Program-made: the position numbers and the translations under genes | Shown here: piece by piece, positions 1 to 7,089 of the stretch | Layout: every line of letters begins with the position of its first letter | Position numbering within the stretch: the first letter of the stretch is position 1 | Notes under the pieces: generated by a model | Database searches by the model: none | Told to the model about the DNA's origin: nothing | The model's input: only the letters and a program-made list of their open reading frames with translations | NCBI GenBank assembly: GCA_038117225.1 | Contig: JAYOFM010000110.1 | Location: 1 to 12,199 of the forward strand | DNA length: 12,199 bases | Source: JAYOFM01 sp038117225 | GTDB lineage: Bacteria; Pseudomonadota; Alphaproteobacteria; Rhodospirillales; Casp-alpha2 | Direction of reading: 5' to 3'

Positions 1-37
1 CGCCGTCGACAGCGTAATAAGGGTGAAAGTATTTTGC

Positions 38-44
38 GGGAGGA
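38..44 (+). promoter_or_regulatory. Shine-Dalgarno site of polA
   Basis: GGGAGGA lies 8 bases before the ATG at 53. It favours that ATG over the in-frame GTG at 23, which has no such site and would add ten residues not expected in the family. Confidence 0.7.
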
Positions 45-52
45 ACCGGTCC

Positions 53-2830
53 ATGGACGACGACGTGCATCATCTTTATCTGATTGACGGTTCGGGGTTT
101 ATTTTTCGTGCCTACCATGCCCTGCCGCCAATGACGCGGGGCGATGGCACGCCGGTGAACGCGGTCTTCGGCTTCACCAAGATGGTCATGAAACTGATCG
201 AGGATACCGAAGCGGATTACATCGCTTGCATCTTCGATCGCGGCCGGACGACCTTCCGCAATGACATCTATCCCGAATACAAAGCGCATCGGCTACCGCC
301 GCCCGAAGACCTGATACCTCAGTTCAAGCTGGTGCGTGACGCCACCGAAGCCTTCAACGTACCCGCCATCGGATTGGAGGGTTATGAGGCCGACGACATT
401 ATTGCCACTTATGCCCGCCAGGCCGAGGCGCGTGGCTGGGAAGTCACCATCGTCTCATCCGACAAGGACCTGATGCAATTGGTCAGCGAGCGCATCCATT
501 TGCTGGACGCCATGAAAAATCGTGTCATCGGCCCCGCCGAGGTAATGGAGAAATTCGGCGTCGCCCCCGACAAGGTCATCGACGTACAAGCGTTGGCCGG
601 TGATTCGTCGGACAACATTCCCGGCGTCCAAGGCATCGGCGTCAAGACGGCGGCGCAGTTAATCGACGAATATGGCGATCTCGATACGCTGCTTGCCCGC
701 GCCGAGGAGATCAAGCAACCGAAGCGGCGCCAGAACCTGATGGAGCAGGCCGACATGGCGCGCACGTCACGCCAGTTGGTCACGCTACGCGATGATGTGC
801 CGTTAGCCGCGAGCCTCGACGACTTCGCCAAGCGGCTGCCGACCGCCGAGATGCTGCTGCCATTCCTTGAGGAACAGTCCTTCAAGACCCTGTCAGCCAG
901 TTGGTGCGCCAAATTCGGCGTCGACGACGGCGAGGCGGGCGCTACCGCGGTTCCTGGTACGACGCCGGCCGCCGGTGCGGCGTATGAACTCGTGCAGGAC
1001 GTGGCGGCGCTACGGGCCTGGGTCGACGAGGCAACGCGCGTCGGTGCCGTCGCAGTCGATACGGAAACCACGTCGCTCGATTCCATGATCGCCAACTTGG
1101 TTGGCGTGTCGCTGGCGGTGGAACCGGGGCGCGCCTGTTATATCCCGCTCGGCCACCGCACTCCCGGGGGCCAGGGGGCGTTCGATTTGGGTGATGGCGG
1201 CGGCGAAAGTGATGACGACGCACCGAAGCAAATTCCCATGGCCGAGGCCCTGGCCATCCTGAAGCCGATGCTGGAAGACCCCGGGGTGCTGAAGATCGGC
1301 CAGAACGTGAAATACGATCGCCAGGTCCTCAGTCGCCAAGGAATCGACGTATCCCCGATCGATGACACCATGCTGCTGTCCTATGTGCTGGAGGGCGGAT
1401 TGCACGGCCATGGCATGGACGAGCTTTCGCAACGCTTTCTGGATCATGCGCCGATCAAATACGCCGAGGTCGCGGGCACCGGCAAGAATCAGGTTACCTT
1501 TGATCAGGTACCGCTGGACAAGGCGCTGGACTACGCCGCCGAGGATGCCGAGGTGACGCTCCGGCTGCATCAAGTATTCAAGCCGCGTCTCGTCGAGGAA
1601 CACATGGTCACCGTCTACGAGACCCTCGAACGCCCCCTGGTTGCGGTGCTGGAGGCCATGGAACGGCGCGGCATCAAAGTCGACGCGCCGGTGCTGAAAG
1701 GCCTGTCCGATGATTTCGAGGCCCGCGCCCACGATCTGGAAGACGCCATCCACAAACTCGCCGGGCGTGCCTTTAACGTCGGCTCACCGAAGCAATTGGG
1801 CGAAATCCTGTTCGATGAAATGAGTCTGCCCGGCGGCAAGAAAGGCAAGACCGGCGCCTATGGCACCGGCGCCGACGTGCTCGAAGGGCTCGCCGCCGAA
1901 GGCCATGATCTACCGGTCAAGGTGTTGGAATGGCGGCAACTGACAAAATTGAAGAGTACCTACACCGACGCCCTGCAGGGGCAGGTCAATCCTGAGACCG
2001 GCCGCGTTCACACACGCTACGGTCAGGCCGGCACATCTACAGGACGCCTTAGTTCAAACGATCCCAACTTGCAGAATATCCCGGTGCGGACGGAAGAGGG
2101 CCGCAAGATCCGGCAAGCCTTCGTCCCGGAAAAGGGGTTCAAGCTGCTGTCCGCCGACTACTCACAGATAGAACTTCGACTGCTTGCCCACGTCGCCGAC
2201 ATCGATTCCTTGAAAACAGCGTTCGCCGAAGGGCTGGACATTCACGCCATGACCGCCAGTCAAGTCTTTGGCGTGCCGGTCGAAGGCATGGACCCGATGG
2301 TGCGCCGCCAAGCCAAGGCCATCAACTTCGGCATTATTTACGGCATTTCCGGTTTCGGGTTGGCGCGCCAGCTGGGAATCTCCAACACGGAAGCCAGCGC
2401 CTATATCGAGGCCTATTTTGAACGCTATCCGGGCATCCGTGCCTACATGGACGAAGCCAAGGAGCACGCCAAGAAGTTCGGTTATGTAAGGACGCCATTC
2501 GGCCGCAAATGCCATTTCCGCTCGATCAACGAGCGCAATCCCAATATGCGCGGGATGTCCGAACGAGCGGCGATCAACGCGCCGATCCAGGGTGGCGCCG
2601 CCGACATCATCAAGCGCGCCATGGTGCGGCTACAGCCGGCGCTGACCAAGGCAGGGTTGAACGCACGCATGTTGTTACAGGTGCACGATGAACTGATTTT
2701 CGAAGTGCCGGAGGACGAAATTGATGCCACCACCGAGCTGGTGCGCGGCGTCATGGAGGGCGCCGCTCATCTCTCGGTGCCGTTGGTGGTCGATACGGGC
2801 GTCGGTGATAACTGGGACGAAGCCCACTAG
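53..2830 (+). CDS. polA: DNA polymerase I (full length, with proofreading)
   Basis: Repair and Okazaki-fragment DNA polymerase, 925 residues, close to the 928 of E. coli Pol I. The N-terminal 5'-3' exonuclease (about residues 5-285) shows LIDGSGFIFRAYHALPP, the acidic metal-site segment YEADDIIATYA, SSDKDLMQLV, and AGDSSDNIPGVQGIGVKTA with its helix-hairpin-helix. The 3'-5' exonuclease looks active: Exo I D336-T-E338, Exo II N418-VKY-D422, Exo III Y494-AAE-D498. The polymerase domain (about 550-925) has motif A SADYSQIELRLLAH (D702), motif B RRQAKAINFGIIYG and motif C QVHDELIFEVP (D879, E880). The start at 53 is chosen from its ribosome site. The gene ends on a CTAG shared with the convergent msrQ, so no separate terminator is visible. 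The 52 bases before it hold no complete gene. The call rests on direct motif recognition. Confidence 0.98.
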   Translation: MDDDVHHLYLIDGSGFIFRAYHALPPMTRGDGTPVNAVFGFTKMVMKLIEDTEADYIACIFDRGRTTFRNDIYPEYKAHRLPPPEDLIPQFKLVRDATEAFNVPAIGLEGYEADDIIATYARQAEARGWEVTIVSSDKDLMQLVSERIHLLDAMKNRVIGPAEVMEKFGVAPDKVIDVQALAGDSSDNIPGVQGIGVKTAAQLIDEYGDLDTLLARAEEIKQPKRRQNLMEQADMARTSRQLVTLRDDVPLAASLDDFAKRLPTAEMLLPFLEEQSFKTLSASWCAKFGVDDGEAGATAVPGTTPAAGAAYELVQDVAALRAWVDEATRVGAVAVDTETTSLDSMIANLVGVSLAVEPGRACYIPLGHRTPGGQGAFDLGDGGGESDDDAPKQIPMAEALAILKPMLEDPGVLKIGQNVKYDRQVLSRQGIDVSPIDDTMLLSYVLEGGLHGHGMDELSQRFLDHAPIKYAEVAGTGKNQVTFDQVPLDKALDYAAEDAEVTLRLHQVFKPRLVEEHMVTVYETLERPLVAVLEAMERRGIKVDAPVLKGLSDDFEARAHDLEDAIHKLAGRAFNVGSPKQLGEILFDEMSLPGGKKGKTGAYGTGADVLEGLAAEGHDLPVKVLEWRQLTKLKSTYTDALQGQVNPETGRVHTRYGQAGTSTGRLSSNDPNLQNIPVRTEEGRKIRQAFVPEKGFKLLSADYSQIELRLLAHVADIDSLKTAFAEGLDIHAMTASQVFGVPVEGMDPMVRRQAKAINFGIIYGISGFGLARQLGISNTEASAYIEAYFERYPGIRAYMDEAKEHAKKFGYVRTPFGRKCHFRSINERNPNMRGMSERAAINAPIQGGAADIIKRAMVRLQPALTKAGLNARMLLQVHDELIFEVPEDEIDATTELVRGVMEGAAHLSVPLVVDTGVGDNWDEAH

Positions 2831-3444
2831 GCGGCAGCGGGCCGGCGCGCGCGTTTCTTTTTCATCCATTGAGCAACACGCCAGCCGAGTAGGACGGCGA
2901 GGATACCGGCATAGACCAGCGGTTCGTACTGGAAACCCTTGCGCATCATGAAAAAGTGCAGGCACCCGGCGGCGCCGGCGAAATAAACAAAACGGTGCAA
3001 CTTCACCCAGTTCTTGCCGAGACGTTTGATCCAGCCTTGCGTCGAGGTCACGGAGAGCGGCGTCAGCGCCAGCAAGCCCGCCATGCCGACGGTGATGTAC
3101 CAACGTTTGATGATATCTTCCCAGATTGTCTTCCAATCAAAAAAGTTATCCAGCACCACATAACTGGTGACATGTAGAACCACATAGAAGAAGGCAAATA
3201 GTCCGAGTAACCGGCGAAAACGCTGTAATTGATTGATCCCGGTCAACGCTCGCAGCGGCGTCACCGCAAGCGCGATGAGCAGAAGACGCAATGCCCAATC
3301 GCCGAGGAATCGATTGGTGAATTCAATCGGATTGGCACCGGTGCCACCCGAATAGAACAACCAGCCAAGCCAGCCGAGCGGTGCCAGACACAGCAGCCAA
3401 ACGATAGGTTTGGCGACCCATCGGATACGGGTATCGGGAGTCAT
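2827..3444 (-). CDS. msrQ: MsrQ, heme-binding membrane subunit of the MsrPQ methionine sulfoxide reductase
   Basis: Inner-membrane cytochrome b-type protein of the ferric-reductase-like family that passes quinone-derived electrons to periplasmic MsrP. The protein has 205 residues and is mostly hydrophobic helices, with a basic C-terminal tail (KKKRARR). The conserved segment NRFLGDWALRLLLIALAVTP is present, as are histidines H91 (VVLHVTSY), H150 (VKLHRFVYFAG) and H163 (GCLHFFMM), at the spacing expected for the heme ligands of the family. It lies 36 bases after msrP on the same strand, the usual operon order. Upstream of the ATG there is no clear ribosome site. The only in-frame codons before it are twelve sense codons back to the msrP stop, so 3444 is the only plausible start, and translation may be coupled to msrP. 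Its stop overlaps the polA stop by convergent CTAG. Confidence 0.95.
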   Translation of the reverse strand: MTPDTRIRWVAKPIVWLLCLAPLGWLGWLFYSGGTGANPIEFTNRFLGDWALRLLLIALAVTPLRALTGINQLQRFRRLLGLFAFFYVVLHVTSYVVLDNFFDWKTIWEDIIKRWYITVGMAGLLALTPLSVTSTQGWIKRLGKNWVKLHRFVYFAGAAGCLHFFMMRKGFQYEPLVYAGILAVLLGWRVAQWMKKKRARRPAAA

Positions 3445-3480
3445 TGTAGGGTCGGCGCCGGAATCACCGTTTGCCGCCGC

Positions 3481-4452
3481 CTAGAACAGTTTCTTCAAAT
3501 CCATGCCGGTATACATCGAAGCGACCTCTTCCTCGTAACCGTTGAACATCAATGTCGGGCGCTTAAAGAACTCGCCGATCCGGCGTTCCTTGGCCTGGCT
3601 CCATCGCGGATGGCTGACCTTCGGATTGACATTGGAATAGACGCCATATTCACGCGGCGCCGCGGCGCTCCACGACGTCGGTGGTGTTTCTTCCTGCAGC
3701 TTGATCTTGACGATCGATTTGATCGACTTGAAGCCGTACTTCCACGGTACCACCAGCCGCACTGGCGCGCCGTTCTGGTTCGGCATGACCTCGCCATAGA
3801 GACCGACGCCGAGCAACGTCAGCGGATTCATCGCCTCGTCGATGCGTAGGCCCTCCTTGTAGGGCCACTGCAAAACGGGCCGGCGCACACCGGGCATCTG
3901 CTCCGTATCGACCAGCGTTTCGAAATAGACGTACTTGGCCTTCGATGTCGGTCCGAAGCGTTTCAATACGTCGCCCAACGGAATACCGACCCAAGGGATG
4001 ACCATGGACCAGGCCTCGACACAGCGCATGCGGTAAACGCGCTCTTCCAATTTGTGTGGCTTGGTCAAGTCCTCAAACGAGATTTCGCCCGGCTTCTCCA
4101 CCGCACCTTCGACGCTGATGGTCCAGGGGTCGGTCTTGAAGTTCCCGGAATTTTCCTTGGGATCGCTCTTGCCGGTGCCAAATTCATAAAAATTGTTGTA
4201 GCTGGTGACCGAGTCATATGGCGTCGGCTTGTCGGCTTCGCCCAGCGCCTCGGCCGTCCATTTTGTCTTGGCCAGCCCGGACAGTTTGTCGCCTTGCTTC
4301 GCCATTGCCCGATCGAAGGGCAATGAGGCCGCGATGGCGCCAGCGCCGATGGTGGCGGCACCTCGGATAAAACGTCGACGCGACTCGAACAGCGGGCGCG
4401 GCGTGATTTCGGAAGATTTTACGTCGGAAGCCTTGGCGATCCTGATCAGCAT
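3481..4452 (-). CDS. msrP: MsrP, periplasmic molybdopterin methionine sulfoxide reductase catalytic subunit
   Basis: Reduces methionine sulfoxide in envelope proteins using a molybdopterin cofactor. Electrons come from MsrQ, encoded just downstream. From the ATG at 4452 the protein has 323 residues (E. coli: 334). A twin-arginine signal (SRRRFIRG, residues 24-31) precedes an Ala/Gly-rich stretch ending near AMA/KQG (about residue 51), so Tat export is expected. The Mo-ligand cysteine is C144 in YRMRCVEAWSMVIPW. Other family segments are SYNNFYEFG, TDPWTISVEG, LNGAPVRL-like QNGAPVRLVVPWKYGFKSIK, HPRWSQA and a C-terminal LMFNGYEEEVASMYTGMDL. The start is uncertain: 4452 gives the family-like N-terminus MLIRIAKASDVKSSEITPR, while an ATG at 4512 has the better ribosome site (AAGGA, 6 bases away) but adds 20 charged residues ahead of the signal. 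The same frame stays open to 4560. Confidence 0.95.
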   Translation of the reverse strand: MLIRIAKASDVKSSEITPRPLFESRRRFIRGAATIGAGAIAASLPFDRAMAKQGDKLSGLAKTKWTAEALGEADKPTPYDSVTSYNNFYEFGTGKSDPKENSGNFKTDPWTISVEGAVEKPGEISFEDLTKPHKLEERVYRMRCVEAWSMVIPWVGIPLGDVLKRFGPTSKAKYVYFETLVDTEQMPGVRRPVLQWPYKEGLRIDEAMNPLTLLGVGLYGEVMPNQNGAPVRLVVPWKYGFKSIKSIVKIKLQEETPPTSWSAAAPREYGVYSNVNPKVSHPRWSQAKERRIGEFFKRPTLMFNGYEEEVASMYTGMDLKKLF

Positions 4453-4574
4453 GTCGTGGTCCCACCCTTCGGTCCGTTTGTGCCGCCGTCGCGTATCCGA
4501 CAGTGGCGTCATTGCCATTCCTTGGTCATATGATATCAGATGCGGGCGAAAATAAGGCAATCCACCTCACGATA

Positions 4575-4597
4575 AAGCGAAGAGATCGTGATCGCTT
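4575..4597. repeat. Short inverted repeat between divergent msrP and GST genes
   Basis: AAGCGA (4575-4580) and TCGCTT (4592-4597) are complementary arms around an 11-base spacer, in the 192-base region between the msrP and GST starts. It could be an operator for either gene, or chance. A TTTTT run follows at 4601, but a terminator has no obvious role between divergent genes. Confidence 0.25.
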
Positions 4598-4644
4598 CGA
4601 TTTTTGCCCCGCCATCACATAGCTGAGACCAACCGGCGACACGC

Positions 4645-5313
4645 ATGCGTACACTTTATCATCTCTGGCTGTCGCCAACCTGCCGCAAGGTCCGCATCGC
4701 GCTGGCGGAAAAGCGACTCGAGTTCGACATGCGCGCCGAGAACGTGTGGGACCGACGCGAGGCGTTCCTGGCGCTTAATCCCGCCGGCGAGGTGCCGGTT
4801 CTGGTCGAGCCCGAAGGCACCGCGCTGTCCGGCAGTCTGGTCATCTGCGAGTTCCTCGACGAGATACACCCGGAACCGCCGTTGATCGGTCGCCAGCCCC
4901 TGCAACGCGCGGAAACCCGCCGGCTGGTCAATTGGTTTGACGAAAAATTCAATGCCGAGGTGACGGAACGGTTGGTCGGCGAGAAGATCATGAAACGCTT
5001 CCTCGGACGGGGCGCGCCGGATTCACGCGCCGTTCGCGCTGGCCTCGCCAATGTGCATGTTCACCTGGATTACGTGTCCTTCTTGATCGAACGGCGAAAA
5101 TGGCTGGCGGGCGATGAATTCTCGCTCGCCGATATCGCCGCGGCGGCGCACCTATCGACCATCGATTATTTGGGTGACGTGCCCTGGGCCGATCACGAGC
5201 CGGCCAAGGAATGGTATGCCAGGATCAAGTCCCGGCCGAGTTTCCGGCCGATCCTGGATGACCACATCCCTGGCGAACCACCCCCGAAGCACTACGCCGA
5301 TCTCGATTTTTAA
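4645..5313 (+). CDS. Glutathione S-transferase family protein
   Basis: Cytosolic GST-fold protein of 222 residues. The N-terminal thioredoxin-like half opens YHLWLSPTCRKVRIAL, with S10 and C13 at the site where GSTs carry their glutathione-activating residue. NPAGEVPVLV (about 45-54) holds the cis-proline glutathione-contact loop, and SGSLVICEFLDE matches the next conserved helix. The all-helical C-terminal half includes WLAGDEFSLADIAAAA, the N-capping/hydrophobic-staple motif typical of GSTs. The ending PPPKHYADLDF recalls a GST subgroup I associate with alphaproteobacterial housekeeping loci. The substrate cannot be told; conjugation, peroxidase or reductase roles are all possible. The ATG at 4645 begins exactly where the beta-strand should, but no strong ribosome site is visible. 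It is divergent from msrP and convergent with the TPR gene. Confidence 0.9.
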   Translation: MRTLYHLWLSPTCRKVRIALAEKRLEFDMRAENVWDRREAFLALNPAGEVPVLVEPEGTALSGSLVICEFLDEIHPEPPLIGRQPLQRAETRRLVNWFDEKFNAEVTERLVGEKIMKRFLGRGAPDSRAVRAGLANVHVHLDYVSFLIERRKWLAGDEFSLADIAAAAHLSTIDYLGDVPWADHEPAKEWYARIKSRPSFRPILDDHIPGEPPPKHYADLDF

Positions 5314-5335
5314 GGCGCGGGCAACACCGGCATCT

Positions 5336-6103
5336 TTATTCCAGCTTGATATCCATACGCTCGATATTGGCGCGCGCCAAACGGCCGGGTTCCGAATCAG
5401 GAAACAGTTCCAGCACCCGCACCCAATCCCGGCGCGCGCCGTCATTGTCACCGGCGAGGCGTTTCAAAATCCCGCGTTCCAGCAACGCCTCGCCATCATC
5501 CGGGGCGAGGCGCAGGGCCATTTCGACATCGGCCAAGGCTTTTGATCGCTCGTCGAGATACCGGTACGCGGCGGCCCGAAAGACATAGGCGTCGGCGCGC
5601 CGGGGATCGGCGGCGATGGCGTTATCCAGGTCCGCCACCGATCCCCGGTAATCGCCGATGGCGGCGCGGGCGCGGGCACGATCAACCAGATGGTCTGGAT
5701 GGCCGGGCACGAGGCCCAGCGCCGCCGTCAGATTGGCTTCCGCCCGCACCGCATCGCCGGCAAGCAACCAGGCCTGACCGGCCTGACCGAGGACATCGGC
5801 GCGCAGGGGCGCCTCTCGCCGCATGGTCTGAGCCAACACCTCGAGCCGGCGCGCGGCGACATCATAATATTTGAGCTCGATCATGGCGACGATGACGCAA
5901 TGCTCGGCCGCATTGCCGCCCCCCAGGCCGCGCCAGGCAAGAGCCGATTCGAGCCCTTCCTCTGGCTTGGCGCGTGCCAATTTCATGCACGTCTGGTATT
6001 CGCGGGCATGATTAATTTCGGCGGCGCGAAGGGGCGACGCGAACACCAGCGCCATGAAGAACATCACACCAACGAACAGCGAGGTGCCGCGCGGCATATT
6101 CAT
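5336..6103 (-). CDS. Secreted tetratricopeptide-repeat protein with a conserved-looking cysteine pair
   Basis: 255-residue protein of unknown specific function. Residues 1-27 form a Sec signal peptide: a short basic start, the hydrophobic core LFVGVMFFMALVFASP, and a likely cut after LRA. The mature protein should be periplasmic. A non-repeat N-terminal part carries C39 (EYQTCMKLA) and C69 (GGGNAAEHCVIVAM), well placed for a disulfide in the oxidising periplasm. About four TPR-like helix pairs follow: roughly 97-134, 135-168 (ARAAIGDYRGSVADLDNAIA), 169-203 (AAYRYLDERSKALADVEMAL) and 204-237. Such repeats normally bind partner proteins. There are no enzymatic motifs. Its stop lies 22 bases from the GST stop and it diverges from the SDR gene, so it is probably a single-gene unit. 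ATGs at 6103 and 6097 are both usable. Confidence 0.85.
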   Translation of the reverse strand: MNMPRGTSLFVGVMFFMALVFASPLRAAEINHAREYQTCMKLARAKPEEGLESALAWRGLGGGNAAEHCVIVAMIELKYYDVAARRLEVLAQTMRREAPLRADVLGQAGQAWLLAGDAVRAEANLTAALGLVPGHPDHLVDRARARAAIGDYRGSVADLDNAIAADPRRADAYVFRAAAYRYLDERSKALADVEMALRLAPDDGEALLERGILKRLAGDNDGARRDWVRVLELFPDSEPGRLARANIERMDIKLE

Positions 6104-6139
6104 GGGGCCAAATTTCCGAGTACCAACATGTCACGTCGG

Positions 6140-6168
6140 GGTATAAGGGATTCGGGCGCGTCTGTCGC
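6140..6168 (-). promoter_or_regulatory. Possible promoter of the TPR gene
   Basis: On the minus strand GCGACA (plus 6163-6168) and TATACC (plus 6140-6145) are separated by 17 bases, a sigma70-like arrangement 37 bases before the ATG at 6103. The overlapping plus-strand TATAAG (6142-6147) could serve the divergent SDR gene, but no good -35 is seen for it. Match by eye only. Confidence 0.3.
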
Positions 6169-6189
6169 CGTCTGGAATAAGGGGTGATG

Positions 6190-7080
6190 ATGCGCACCAG
6201 CGACCCGCCACGACTGTTCTGTTTCGGCCTCGGCTTCAGCGCCCGAACGCTGGCGGCACGCCTGCTTGATCATGGCTGGCGTGTTGCCGGAACACGCCGC
6301 GACCCAGACGGCAATCCGATCACCCTCGATCCGCGAATCGAGGTGCATGCCTTCGACCGCGACCGGCCATTGAGCGACACCGGCAAGGCACTGCGCGCCA
6401 CGACGCATGTCCTATCCAGCGTACCACCAGACGATACCGGCGATCCCGTTATCCACCACCACGGCGGGGACATCGCCAATTTGGCGGATGTTGAATGGAT
6501 CGGCTATCTGTCGACGACAGGTGTCTATGGCGATACCGGCGGCACACTGGTCGACGAGACAGCACCGCTAAGTCCCAGTTCCGAACGCAGCCGACGGCGG
6601 GTAGCGGCGGAACAGGACTGGCTGGCACTGAACACCCGTCATGATCTCGCCGTTCATGTGTTCAGGCTCGCCGGCATCTATGGTCCCGGCCGCAGCACGC
6701 TCGACCAGATCAGGCGCGGCGCGGCGCGGCGCATCATCAAGCCGGACCACAAATTCTCGCGCATTCATGTGGAGGATATCGCCACCGTCCTTGAGGCGTC
6801 CATCGCCAGGCCACGACCCGGTGCTATCTATAATGTGTGCGATGACGAACCGGCGGCGCCGGCCGATGTCGTCACTTACGGCTGTGAATTGCTCGGCGTC
6901 GAGCCACCGCCGTTGATCAACTTCGAGGACGCTCGGCCAAACATGTCGCGCATGGCCCTGAGTTTCTGGAATGACCATCGTCTGGTCGATAACTCGCTGC
7001 TTGCCACGGAGCTCGGCGTGAAACTCGCCTATCCCACGTACCGGGAGGGTTTGCAGGCACTTCTTAAAGCGGGACCCTAG
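6190..7080 (+). CDS. Atypical SDR / NAD(P)-dependent epimerase-family protein (YeeZ-like)
   Basis: 296-residue protein of the extended SDR superfamily (COG0451-type). The Rossmann glycine motif is FCFGLGFSARTLA (residues 10-22), a GxGxxA-type variant, and further markers are STTGVYGD (108-115), FRLAGIYGPGR (158-168), FSRIHVEDIA (189-198) and YNVCDDEP (214-221). Where classical members carry the catalytic YxxxK, this one reads RSRRRVAAEQDW, so neither Tyr nor Lys is present and ordinary SDR chemistry is doubtful. That is typical of the YeeZ-like subgroup, whose role is poorly known. Three start codons are stacked: GTG 6184, ATG 6187 and ATG 6190. AAGGGG at 6179-6184 sits 5 bases from 6190, which is why that ATG is preferred. 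It is divergent from the TPR gene and ends 9 bases from the carbonic anhydrase stop. Confidence 0.85.
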   Translation: MRTSDPPRLFCFGLGFSARTLAARLLDHGWRVAGTRRDPDGNPITLDPRIEVHAFDRDRPLSDTGKALRATTHVLSSVPPDDTGDPVIHHHGGDIANLADVEWIGYLSTTGVYGDTGGTLVDETAPLSPSSERSRRRVAAEQDWLALNTRHDLAVHVFRLAGIYGPGRSTLDQIRRGAARRIIKPDHKFSRIHVEDIATVLEASIARPRPGAIYNVCDDEPAAPADVVTYGCELLGVEPPPLINFEDARPNMSRMALSFWNDHRLVDNSLLATELGVKLAYPTYREGLQALLKAGP

Positions 7081-7089
7081 ATCTCGCAA

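Noticed and set aside
1010..1753. Long minus-strand open frame (247 codons) inside polA
   Set aside because: It lies opposite the proven proofreading domain of polA, has no ribosome site or recognisable family, and arises from GC-rich codon bias.
2841..2865. GC-rich stretch followed by a T-run just after polA, as a possible terminator
   Set aside because: The T-run is the antisense of the MsrQ lysine codons, and no stem with a proper loop could be drawn.
3229..3849. 206-codon plus-strand open frame across msrQ and msrP
   Set aside because: It is antisense to two confidently identified genes and its translation shows no domain character.
7069..7087. Hairpin GCGGGA / TCTCGC between the convergent SDR and carbonic anhydrase genes
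   Set aside because: Only six pairs including a G-U, no U-run after it on the plus strand, and a mismatch on the minus strand. Too weak to call a terminator.
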